DNA from: Comamonas testosteroni
GTDB taxonomy: Bacteria; Pseudomonadota; Gammaproteobacteria; Burkholderiales; Burkholderiaceae_C
Length of the DNA stretch: 64,000 nucleotides
Assembly: GCF_000761245.1 (NCBI RefSeq)
Contig: NZ_AWOR01000021.1
Span: 124,001 to 188,000, forward strand
Direction: 5' to 3'
Shown here: positions 18,054 through 25,746 of the stretch, piece after piece
Layout: the number at the start of each line of letters is the position of its first letter
Numbering within the stretch: the stretch's first letter is position 1
Program-made: the position numbers and the translations under genes
The notes under the pieces: generated by a model
What the model saw: only the letters and a program-made list of their open reading frames with translations
What the model was told of the DNA's origin: nothing
Databases searched by the model: none

Positions 18054-18962
18054 TCAGTGTTTTCTGGCGTAAAGCCGCGCCAGCGCGGATTCGATGCTTG
18101 CGGCCATGAGCTCGGCAGCCGCACTCAGCTCCGCGCCCTTGCGCACGAACAGCATCAGGGTCTGGCGCTGCAGATGCGCATCGCGCAGGGGCACAAAACT
18201 GAGCGAGCCGCGATCGAGCTCCTCCAGCACATCCAGCGCGTTGAGCAGGGCAATACCCTCGCCCAGCATGACCAGGCGCTGCATCAAGGCCATGGAGGTG
18301 GACTCGGCCACCGGCGTCACCTCGATGGCACTGCGCGCGAAGGCCTCGTCGAGCAGACTGCGTATGGTCAGCGCCGGTGCCGGCAGAATCAGCGGATGGC
18401 CCACGCATTCGCTGAGCAGCAGCGACGAATGATGGGCCAGCGGGTGCTTGATCGGCAGGATGGCTCCAATCTGCCATTCGCTGGCCGCCAGCATGCGCAG
18501 ACCGGGCCTGGGGGCCAGATCGTAGGCAAGACCCAGGTCCACCTCCCCGGCTTCCACGGCCGACACAATGGCCTGCGTCGGCATGTCGATGACACGCACG
18601 ACCATCCCCGGATGGCTGCTGCGAAAGTCATGCACCAGCGATGGCAGCAAGGAGCCTGCCAGGCCAGACGTCGCCGCCACCGTGATCTCGCCGCGTCTCA
18701 TGCCCTTGAAGTCGGCAATGCGCTCGCGCAGCGCTGCATGTTCGCGCAAGGTGCTGCGCACATGGGTCAGCACCATCTCTCCCAGAGGCGTCAGGCGCAG
18801 GCGGTTGTGGATGCGGTCGAACAGCGGCGCCCCGAGCTCGGCCTCCAGATCGAGAATCTGCCGGTTCACGGCCGTGGGAGCCACATGCAGGTGCTCGGCC
18901 GCCTTGCGGATGGAGCCGCGGCGAACCACTTCATCGAGATAGCGCAAAACTCTGGCGTGCAT
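18054..18962 (-). CDS. LysR-family regulator, probably of the purine module
   Basis: The 302-residue protein has an N-terminal helix-turn-helix (RVLRYLDEVVRRGSIRKAA, HVAPTAVNRQI) and a LysR effector domain. It lies just upstream of the deaminase and permease on the same strand, not divergent, so regulation of these genes is inferred from adjacency and from the palindrome that follows its stop codon. The ATG at 18962 begins MHARVLRYLDE, the usual position for this subgroup. Confidence 0.9.
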   Translation of the reverse strand: MHARVLRYLDEVVRRGSIRKAAEHLHVAPTAVNRQILDLEAELGAPLFDRIHNRLRLTPLGEMVLTHVRSTLREHAALRERIADFKGMRRGEITVAATSGLAGSLLPSLVHDFRSSHPGMVVRVIDMPTQAIVSAVEAGEVDLGLAYDLAPRPGLRMLAASEWQIGAILPIKHPLAHHSSLLLSECVGHPLILPAPALTIRSLLDEAFARSAIEVTPVAESTSMALMQRLVMLGEGIALLNALDVLEELDRGSLSFVPLRDAHLQRQTLMLFVRKGAELSAAAELMAASIESALARLYARKH

Positions 18963-19012
18963 GCGCGCAGCCTACAGGGTTTGACTGGGCGCGCAAAGCG
19001 CCGGCAGAGCGC

Positions 19013-19774
19013 CTAGCTCTGGCGCAGCCTGTCCACTTCGGTGTGCAGGTCCTTGGCCCAGGCGCGGCGGTCGCGCCCTTGTGCGCTCTGCACATCGCCA
19101 TAGTGCACCACGGCAATCAGCTGCTCCGAGCAAAGCACGCGCCAGATGGAGCCCAGCAAGGTCTCATCGCCGACATAGGTTGCGGCATAGCTGGTGCTGC
19201 CTGTCTTGCCATCGACAAAGCGCAACCCCACGGGCTGTACCGGCGCATCGCATTGCACGGCGGCTTCGAGCAAATTGGAGTGAAACGAGAGTAGGCTGCG
19301 TCCATCGCCCGTCGTCCCTTCGGGAAAAACGGCGAGGATTTCGCCGCGCTTGAAGGCCTCTTCCATGGCTCCCACCATGCGCACGGCATCGCGGCGCGAG
19401 CTGCGCTGGATGTAGAGCGTGCCTGCAGCCGTCGCCAGCGTGCCGATGATGGGCCAGCCCTTGACGTCGGATTTGGAGATGAAACGGCAATGGCGCGCTG
19501 CATGCAGCAGCGGAATATCGAGCCAGGAGATATGGTTGCTGACCATGAGCACCGGCCCTTTGGCCGGTGGCTGCCCCTTGAGCTGCAGTTGCACCCCGGC
19601 GCGCAGCAGCATCGTTGCGGCCCAGGCCTGCACATGCTCGTGCTGCTGCAGATAGTGCAGCTGTGGAAAGCGAAACGCCACGATCCAGGCGCCCTTGGCC
19701 ACATGGGCCAGCAGACGCAGTCCGCGCCATACCGCGCGCGAGCCGGTTCTGATTTTGTGCAAGCCGTTTGCCAT
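19013..19774 (-). CDS. plsC: 1-acyl-sn-glycerol-3-phosphate acyltransferase
   Basis: The start is set at the ATG at 19774 (MANGLHKIRT); a TTG 15 codons upstream is less likely. The 253-residue inner-membrane enzyme has an N-terminal hydrophobic region and the acyltransferase motifs NHISWLD (catalytic HX4D), a central GTLYIQR block and FPEGTT. It transfers an acyl chain to lysophosphatidic acid in phospholipid synthesis. It follows the pseudo-dihydroorotase gene in the same direction, with a repeat between them. Confidence 0.9.
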   Translation of the reverse strand: MANGLHKIRTGSRAVWRGLRLLAHVAKGAWIVAFRFPQLHYLQQHEHVQAWAATMLLRAGVQLQLKGQPPAKGPVLMVSNHISWLDIPLLHAARHCRFISKSDVKGWPIIGTLATAAGTLYIQRSSRRDAVRMVGAMEEAFKRGEILAVFPEGTTGDGRSLLSFHSNLLEAAVQCDAPVQPVGLRFVDGKTGSTSYAATYVGDETLLGSIWRVLCSEQLIAVVHYGDVQSAQGRDRRAWAKDLHTEVDRLRQS

Positions 19775-19890
19775 GATTCTCAAAGAGTTTAGCGACTCGC
19801 CTCGCACAAGTTGCACCAACTTGAAACCGGCAAGCGCCTAAGACTGGCGCAATGCAAAGTCAGAGGCACCGAGGAAGCGCCGCCGCGCAC

Positions 19891-19959
19891 CGAGGGTGTC
19901 GTCCCCCTCCCGATGCAACGCATCGAGAGAGGGGGAAGCGGCAAAGCCGCTCAGGGGGA
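19891..19959. repeat. Composite inverted repeat, copy A (after pyrX)
   Basis: Two potential hairpins: GAGCGGC/GCCGCTT read on the minus strand, and CCCCCTCTC...GAGGGGG. The repeat begins two bases after the stop of the dihydroorotase-like gene. It shares its ends, CGAGGGTGTCGTCCCCCT and CTCAGGGGG, with copy B and, more loosely, with copies C and D. It may act as a terminator or mRNA 3'-end stabiliser. Confidence 0.8.
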
Positions 19960-19961
19960 GC

Positions 19962-21254
19962 CTATCGTTGATAAGCGACAGCGCCGTCAACGATAGTCGT
20001 TACCACGCGCGCAGGCAGTTCGTAACCGTTGAATGGCGTGCTCTTGCCCTGGCTTTGCAGCGCCTTGGGATCGACCGTCCACTCAGCCTCGGGGTCGACG
20101 ATGCACAGATCTGCCACGCCGCCCACGTTAAGCTGCCCCAGCAAAGACTGCTGCTCGCCCAGGGCGCTGCCCAGCACGGCCACGGGTGCCGAAGTCACGA
20201 CAGCCAGTGCGCGGTTCAGCGGCACCTTGTAGTCGCGGCTCCACTTCACGGCAATCGACAGCAGCAGCTCCACGCCGGTCGCACCGGGCTCGGCTTCGGC
20301 AAAAGGCAGCACCTTGGCGTCCTCGTCCACCGGGCAGTGATCGGAGACCAGCGCATCGATGGTGCCGTCAGCCAGCGCGGCAGACAGCGCATCGCGGTCG
20401 CGCTGCTGACGCAGCACGGGCACCACACGGGCGCTGCTGTCGAAGTAGCCGATGTCGTTCTCGGTGAGCAGCAGCGAGTTGATGGACACGTCGGCGGTCA
20501 CGTTCAGGCCTTCGGCCTTGGCTCGGCGCACCAGCTCCACGCCCGCGGCGCTGGAGATGCGGCACAGGTGAATCCGGGTCTGCGAGCCACGGATCAGCTC
20601 GAAGATGGTGTGCAGCGCAATCGTCTCTGCCGCCACGGACACGCCGGCCAGACCCATGCGAGTGGCCAGCGCGCCGCTGGCGGCCACGCCCTTGCCCAGA
20701 TCCTTGTCCTGCGGGCGCAGCCACACGGCATAGCCAAAGGTGTTGGCGTAGCTCAGCGCACGGCTGAGCGTGGTGATGCTGGACAGGGGCACATCCGCCT
20801 GGCCGAAGGCCACGCAGCCGGACTCGGTCAGCTCGGCCATCTCGGTCAGCGTTTCGCCCTTGAGACCTATGGTCAGCGCGCCCATGGGGAACAGACGCGA
20901 CTTGTGCTGCTTCTCGGCACGGAACTTGAGCATTTCCACTAGGCCCTGCTCGTCGAGCACGGGCTCGGTATCGGGCGGGCAGACCAGGCTGGTCACGCCG
21001 CCGGCCACGGCAGCCGCCATCTCGGACTGCAGCATGCCTTCATGCTCGTGACCGGGCTCGCGCAGGCGCACGGCCAGGTCCACCAGACCGGGCAGCACCC
21101 ACTGGCCCGAGGCGTCGATTTCACGCTCGGCCACAAAACCATCGGGCACCGTGCCGATGGCGGCGATCACGCTGCCATCGATGGCGATATCGGCCTGCTG
21201 GTCGAAACCTCGTGCCGGGTCCATCACCCGGCCATTGCGAATCAGAATCTTCAT
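19962..21254 (-). CDS. pyrX: Dihydroorotase-like non-catalytic subunit (PyrX/PyrC')
   Basis: The start at 21254 gives MKILIRNGRV, matching the family; the longer frame adds 13 residues. The fold is that of dihydroorotase (430 residues), but the metal-binding DxHxH motif reads DLAVRLREPG, with both His replaced by Ala61 and Arg63. It therefore should not hydrolyse dihydroorotate. Such proteins form the structural partner of aspartate carbamoyltransferase in Pseudomonas-type complexes. The pyrB gene 209 bases upstream supports this. A catalytic dihydroorotase must be encoded elsewhere. Confidence 0.9.
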   Translation of the reverse strand: MKILIRNGRVMDPARGFDQQADIAIDGSVIAAIGTVPDGFVAEREIDASGQWVLPGLVDLAVRLREPGHEHEGMLQSEMAAAVAGGVTSLVCPPDTEPVLDEQGLVEMLKFRAEKQHKSRLFPMGALTIGLKGETLTEMAELTESGCVAFGQADVPLSSITTLSRALSYANTFGYAVWLRPQDKDLGKGVAASGALATRMGLAGVSVAAETIALHTIFELIRGSQTRIHLCRISSAAGVELVRRAKAEGLNVTADVSINSLLLTENDIGYFDSSARVVPVLRQQRDRDALSAALADGTIDALVSDHCPVDEDAKVLPFAEAEPGATGVELLLSIAVKWSRDYKVPLNRALAVVTSAPVAVLGSALGEQQSLLGQLNVGGVADLCIVDPEAEWTVDPKALQSQGKSTPFNGYELPARVVTTIVDGAVAYQR

Positions 21255-21398
21255 GGTTTGGCACCAAATTGGCTTCCAGCCCTTGCCACACAAGCGCTAG
21301 CAGCTATAAAAATATCTCAAAAAAAACCGTCACCACCAGCCACTGCAGTTTGCTTCGTCGACTTTCGCACGGGACACCAAGCTAGGGCCGCCCCGACG

Positions 21399-21460
21399 CG
21401 AGGGTGTCGTCCCCCTCCCGCATCGCGAGAGAGGGGGAAGCCGCGCAGCGGCTCAGGGGG
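21399..21460. repeat. Composite inverted repeat, copy B (after pyrB)
   Basis: This has the same architecture as copy A, starting three bases after the pyrB stop codon. It shares CGAGGGTGTCGTCCCCCTCC and GAGAGAGGGGGAAG with copy A; the internal loop differs. Confidence 0.8.
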
Positions 21461-21463
21461 TGT

Positions 21464-22426
21464 TCAAGCCTCATTCCCCGCAACGATGGACATGACAGCC
21501 ATGCGTACGGCGATACCGAAGGTCACCTGCGACAGGATCACGGCCTGCGGGCCGTCCACCACGGCGGAGTCGATCTCCACGCCGCGGTTGATGGGGCCGG
21601 GGTGCATGACGATGGCATCGGGCTTGGCCAGCTCCAGGCGCTTTTCAGTCAGGCCGAAGCTCTTGAAGTATTCCTGGCTCGAAGGCAGCAGCGCGCCGCT
21701 CATGCGCTCGTTCTGCAGACGCAGCATGATGATGACGTCGCAGTCCTTGATGCCCTCCTCCAGATTGTGGAAGACACGCACGCCCATGCTGGCCATGTCC
21801 GAGGGCACCAGGGTGCGCGGGCCTACCACGCGCACCTCGGCAGCGCCGAGCGTGGTCAGGGCGTGGATGTCCGAGCGCGCCACGCGCGAGTGCAGCACGT
21901 CGCCCACGATGGCCACGCGCAGATTGGAGAAGTCCTGCTTGTAGTGGCGGATGGTGTACATGTCCAGCAGGCCCTGGGTGGGGTGGGCATGGCGGCCGTC
22001 GCCGGCATTGACCACATGCACATGGGGCGCCACATGCTTGGCGATCAGGTAAGGAGCACCGGACTCGCTGTGGCGCACGACAAAGATGTCGGCCGCCATG
22101 GCCGAGAGGTTGTCGATGGTGTCCAGCAGGGTCTCGCCCTTGCTGGCAGAGCTGCGCGCGATGTCCAGGTTGAACACGTCGGCCGACAGGCGCTTGGCCG
22201 CAATCTCGAAGGTGGTGCGGGTACGCGTGCTGTTCTCGAAGAACAGATTGAACACGCTCTTGCCACGCAGCAGCGGCACCTTCTTGACTTCACGGTCGTT
22301 GACGCTGACGAAGTTGCTGGCCGTGTCGAGAATCTGGGTCAGGATGTCCTTGGACAGTCCTTCGGTGGAGAGCAGGTGGATCAGCTCGCCGTTCTTGTTG
22401 AGTTGGGGGTTGCGCTTGTACAGCAC
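21464..22426 (-). CDS. pyrB: Aspartate carbamoyltransferase catalytic subunit
   Basis: The 320-residue protein contains the carbamoyl-phosphate loop [10 protein letters not shown] and the HPTQGLLD block. It condenses aspartate with carbamoyl phosphate in the first committed step of pyrimidine synthesis. It starts two bases after the pyrR stop codon and so is translationally close-coupled. No regulatory subunit (pyrI) is present, consistent with the PyrB-PyrX type. Confidence 0.97.
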   Translation of the reverse strand: MLYKRNPQLNKNGELIHLLSTEGLSKDILTQILDTASNFVSVNDREVKKVPLLRGKSVFNLFFENSTRTRTTFEIAAKRLSADVFNLDIARSSASKGETLLDTIDNLSAMAADIFVVRHSESGAPYLIAKHVAPHVHVVNAGDGRHAHPTQGLLDMYTIRHYKQDFSNLRVAIVGDVLHSRVARSDIHALTTLGAAEVRVVGPRTLVPSDMASMGVRVFHNLEEGIKDCDVIIMLRLQNERMSGALLPSSQEYFKSFGLTEKRLELAKPDAIVMHPGPINRGVEIDSAVVDGPQAVILSQVTFGIAVRMAVMSIVAGNEA

Positions 22427-22428
22427 GA

Positions 22429-22947
22429 TCAGGCCTCTTGAATGCGGAAGTGGAAAACGCCGCTCTCGTCGCGCGCCAGCGCCAGGGAACGGTCGGCCGG
22501 CAGCGCCACGCGCGCTGCGGCAAAGTCGGCCTGGATGGGCAGCTCGCGCCCTCCCCGGTCCACCAGGACGGCCAGTCGCACGCTGGCGGGACGGCCGTAG
22601 TCATAGAGTTCGTTGAGCACGGCACGCACGGTGCGGCCGGTGTAGAGCACATCGTCGAGCACCAGCACATCGGCGCCGTTCACATCGAAGGCGATCTGGG
22701 TCTGGGCGCTGGAAGCCATGCCGCGCTGGGCAAAATCGTCGCGGTGCAGCGAGGAAGACAGCACGCTGGGCTTGCCCTTGAGGTTCAGATCCTTGTGCAG
22801 ACGCTCGACCAGCCAGGCACCGCCCGAGGTGATGCCCGCCAGACGGGTATTGGGGCCCATGATGCGCTGCACGCCGCGCAGCAGCTCGCTATACAGGGCT
22901 TCGGCGTCCAGGATCAGGCTGCCCTGACCCGCAATGGTTTCACTCAT
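22429..22947 (-). CDS. pyrR: PyrR bifunctional regulator/uracil phosphoribosyltransferase
   Basis: The 172-residue protein has the PRPP-binding loop [16 protein letters not shown] and the PyrR layout. In Gram-positives it controls attenuation of pyr mRNA; in Proteobacteria a regulatory role is less certain. Its gene overlaps ruvX upstream by four bases (ATGA) and is followed by pyrB after two bases, indicating one operon. Confidence 0.95.
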   Translation of the reverse strand: MSETIAGQGSLILDAEALYSELLRGVQRIMGPNTRLAGITSGGAWLVERLHKDLNLKGKPSVLSSSLHRDDFAQRGMASSAQTQIAFDVNGADVLVLDDVLYTGRTVRAVLNELYDYGRPASVRLAVLVDRGGRELPIQADFAAARVALPADRSLALARDESGVFHFRIQEA

Positions 22948-23456
22948 GGGAGACTCCTCAAAAACTGTTCAAGAATGATGCATGCCGAAGCCGCGTCGGC
23001 GTCGCGTGCGCCACCGGCCAGGGCTTCGGTCGTGCTGTAGCGTTCGTCCACCTCGTACACCGGCAGCTTGAAGCGGCTTCTGAGCTGGCGGCCGAATTTC
23101 AGGGCCCGGGCCGTGTTCTCGTGGGCCGCGCCATCGGGGTGGTAGGGCACGCCTATCACCAGGGCATTGGGCTGCCACTCGCGGATCAGCTTTTCCACCG
23201 CGGCCAGGCGTGCATCCGCCCCTTCGGCCTTGATGGTGGGCAGCGGGTTGGCGCCGCCCAGCACGCGGTTGCCCGAGGCGCAGCCCGTGCGCTTGATGCC
23301 GAAGTCAAAGCCCAGGAACTGCTGGAAATGGGCCGGCACCTGGGGCTTTTGCGGCGCGGGCGCCGCCGCAGGCCTGGCAGCCGCATTTTCGGCCGAGGAA
23401 AAAGTCGAGGAAAAGGCCGCATCGGCGGCCTTGTTGGAAGAGGAAATATCGTTCAT
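22944..23456 (-). CDS. ruvX: Putative Holliday junction resolvase RuvX/YqgF
   Basis: The RNase H-like core (LGFDFGIKRTGCASGNR, LVIGVPYHPDG, VYEVDERYSTTEA) starts near residue 47 after an Ala/Ser-rich N-terminal extension that may not be conserved. It is proposed in other bacteria to process 16S rRNA precursor ends or Holliday junctions. It overlaps yqgE and pyrR by four bases on either side, the conserved yqgE-ruvX-pyrR order. Confidence 0.93.
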   Translation of the reverse strand: MNDISSSNKAADAAFSSTFSSAENAAARPAAAPAPQKPQVPAHFQQFLGFDFGIKRTGCASGNRVLGGANPLPTIKAEGADARLAAVEKLIREWQPNALVIGVPYHPDGAAHENTARALKFGRQLRSRFKLPVYEVDERYSTTEALAGGARDADAASACIILEQFLRSLP

Positions 23457-24052
23457 GCGCGACCCGACTCCGGCGACAGCATCCAGCGCTGCAGGCCCAG
23501 CAGGCCCAGAGCGCGGTCATAGCGCTCGTCCACCGGGGTGCTGAAGATCACCTCGGGGTCGGCTTCCACGGTCAGCCAGGCGTTTTCGCCGATTTCGGAT
23601 TCGAGCTGGCCCTCATCCCAGGAGGAGTAACCCAGCGTGACCAGCACGCGCTTGGGGCCCGCACCGTCCGACAGGGCTTCGAGCACATCCTTGGACGTGG
23701 TCATCTCCAGCCCGCCTGGAATGGTCATGGTCGAGGCATAGGCCGATTCGTTCTCGGGTGCACCTTCGATGATCATGGGCTCATGCAGCACAAAGCCGCG
23801 ATCGGTCTGCACCGGGCCACCGGTAAAGACCTGCTGGTCGCGCAAGTCATCGCGCTTGAGACCCAAATCCACTTTTTGCAGCAGGCCTTGCAGGCTGAGC
23901 TTGGAGGGCTTGTTGATAATCAGACCGAGCGCGCCACGCTCGCTATGCTCGCACAGGTAGACAACGCTGCGCGAAAACGACTCATCTTCCAGGCCAGGCA
24001 TGGCAATCAGGAAGTGGTGCGTCAAGTTGATAGGCGCAGATTCTGCAGACAT
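23453..24052 (-). CDS. YqgE/AlgH family protein
   Basis: The 199-residue protein has the family hallmarks HHFLIAMPGLEDESF, VVYLCEHSERGALGLIINKP and GGPVQTDRGFVLH. The biochemical role is unknown; the gene travels with ruvX and pyrR in Proteobacteria. It is the first gene of the yqgE-ruvX-pyrR-pyrB run. Its start codon is only 22 bases from that of the divergent photolyase gene. Confidence 0.95.
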   Translation of the reverse strand: MSAESAPINLTHHFLIAMPGLEDESFSRSVVYLCEHSERGALGLIINKPSKLSLQGLLQKVDLGLKRDDLRDQQVFTGGPVQTDRGFVLHEPMIIEGAPENESAYASTMTIPGGLEMTTSKDVLEALSDGAGPKRVLVTLGYSSWDEGQLESEIGENAWLTVEADPEVIFSTPVDERYDRALGLLGLQRWMLSPESGRA

Positions 24053-24074
24053 ACGGCGATTTTACTGGCGATCC

Positions 24075-25565
24075 ATGACTCCTTCTTACCCTGTGGGCTT
24101 GATCTGGCTGCGGCGCGACCTGCGTCTGGCCGATAACGCGGCCCTTTATCACGCATTGCAGCAATGTGAAAAGCTGTATTGCGTCTTTGTCTTCGACGAC
24201 AGCATTCTTGCCGCCCTGCCCCACGCCGACCGCCGCGTGGAGTTCATCTGCCAGAGTCTGGCCGAGCTGGATGCTGCCCTGCGCGAGACCGCGGGACGCC
24301 CGCAGACAGGACTGATCACCCGGCGCGGCCTGCCCCAGGACATCATCCCGGCCCTGGCCCGGCAACTGGGCGCAGGTGCCGTCTTCTGCAACGACGACGA
24401 CGAACCGGCAGCTCTTGCCCGTGACGCCCAGGTGGCGCGCAGCCTCAAGAGCCAGGGGCAGTTGCTGCTGCGCTTCAAGGACCACCGCATCTTTGCGCGC
24501 GACGAGGTGCTGACCCAGAGCCTGTCGCCGTTTTCGGTCTTCACGCCCTACAAGAACGCCTGCCTCAGGAAGGTCACGCCCTTTTACCTCTCGGCCTACC
24601 CCAGCGAGCGCGATCTCGCGGCCAGACTGGCCGATCTGCCCGACACCGAGCGCCGCCCGACCCCCACGGCTGCGGATCTGGGCTTTGCCCCGGACACGCT
24701 GGCCGGCCTGCGCCTGCCCACCGGCGTCAGCGGCGCGCGCCAGCTGCTGGCAGACTTTCTTCCGCGCCTGCCGCAGTACAAGACGGCGCGCGACTTTCCG
24801 GCCCTCAAGGGGCCCAGCTACCTCAGCGTGCATCTGCGCTTTGGCACCGTCTCGATACGCGAGCTGGCCCGCCTCGCCCATGAGGCAGCCCACAACGAGG
24901 ACTGGTCTGCCGCCGCGCGCGAAGGCGCGGCCACCTGGCTCAGCGAGCTGATCTGGCGCGACTTCTACTTCCAGATCCTGGCCCACCAGCCCTATGTCGT
25001 GGAACGCAGCTTCAAGCCTGCGTATGACGCTATCGAATGGGAGACGGGAACCGAGGCCGACGCCCTCTTCGCCGCCTGGTGCGAGGGCCGCACCGGCTAC
25101 CCGCTGGTCGATGCCGCCATGCGCCAGCTCAATACCAGCGGCTATATGCACAACCGGCTGCGCATGGTCACGGCCAGCTTTCTGGTCAAGGACCTGGGCC
25201 TGGACTGGCGCCGGGGCGAGGCCTATTTCGCCGAAAAGCTCAATGACTTCGATCTGGCCGCCAATAACGGCGGCTGGCAATGGGCGGCCTCCACGGGCTG
25301 CGATGCCCAGCCCTGGTTCCGCATCTTCAACCCCGTGACCCAGAGCGAGAAGTTCGACCCGGACGGCAAGTTTATCGCGCGCTACGTCCCCGAGCTGACG
25401 CCCTTGCCCGCCAAACTGCGGCATGCCCCCTGGCTGGCCAAGCCGCTGGAGCTGGCCGAGGCAGACATCACGCTGGGGCGCGACTATCCCCTGCCCGTCG
25501 TGGATCACGCGGCGGCGCGGGAGAAAACCCTGGCGCGCTACGGAATCCTCAAGAAAGAAGCTTGA
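24075..25565 (+). CDS. phrB: Class I deoxyribodipyrimidine photolyase
   Basis: The start at 24075 gives MTPSYPVGLIWLRRDLRLADN, the normal N-terminus; the longer frame runs antisense into yqgE. The 496-residue flavoprotein has the antenna-binding N-terminal domain and the FAD domain motifs GRTGYPLVDAAMRQL, GYMHNRLRM and NNGGWQWAASTGCDAQPWFR. It uses light to reverse cyclobutane pyrimidine dimers. It stands alone on the plus strand, convergent with chpA. Confidence 0.95.
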   Translation: MTPSYPVGLIWLRRDLRLADNAALYHALQQCEKLYCVFVFDDSILAALPHADRRVEFICQSLAELDAALRETAGRPQTGLITRRGLPQDIIPALARQLGAGAVFCNDDDEPAALARDAQVARSLKSQGQLLLRFKDHRIFARDEVLTQSLSPFSVFTPYKNACLRKVTPFYLSAYPSERDLAARLADLPDTERRPTPTAADLGFAPDTLAGLRLPTGVSGARQLLADFLPRLPQYKTARDFPALKGPSYLSVHLRFGTVSIRELARLAHEAAHNEDWSAAAREGAATWLSELIWRDFYFQILAHQPYVVERSFKPAYDAIEWETGTEADALFAAWCEGRTGYPLVDAAMRQLNTSGYMHNRLRMVTASFLVKDLGLDWRRGEAYFAEKLNDFDLAANNGGWQWAASTGCDAQPWFRIFNPVTQSEKFDPDGKFIARYVPELTPLPAKLRHAPWLAKPLELAEADITLGRDYPLPVVDHAAAREKTLARYGILKKEA

Positions 25566-25649
25566 GCTTGCCTGGCTCCAGGCCCTGCGGAGCTCCACAT
25601 CCCGGTGTGCTCGGCTGCCAACCGTCCAATAGGCTGCCACTCAAAAAAA

Positions 25650-25729
25650 GAAGCGGCTTGCGCAAGTCCTTCATGCATTTCAGATTGATATCAACCTGAA
25701 AAGCAATACTGACAAGCGCAAGCCGCTTC
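25650..25729 (-). terminator. Large nested hairpin terminator between phrB and chpA
   Basis: A perfect 14-base inverted repeat, GAAGCGGCTTGCGC / GCGCAAGCCGCTTC, encloses a 52-base loop. The loop itself contains the near-perfect dyad TTTCAG-N12-CTGAAA at 25678-25701. On the minus strand the outer stem is followed by seven T's, so it should terminate chpA transcription. Confidence 0.75.
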
Positions 25730-25746
25730 CTTATCAGGAGCAGTGC

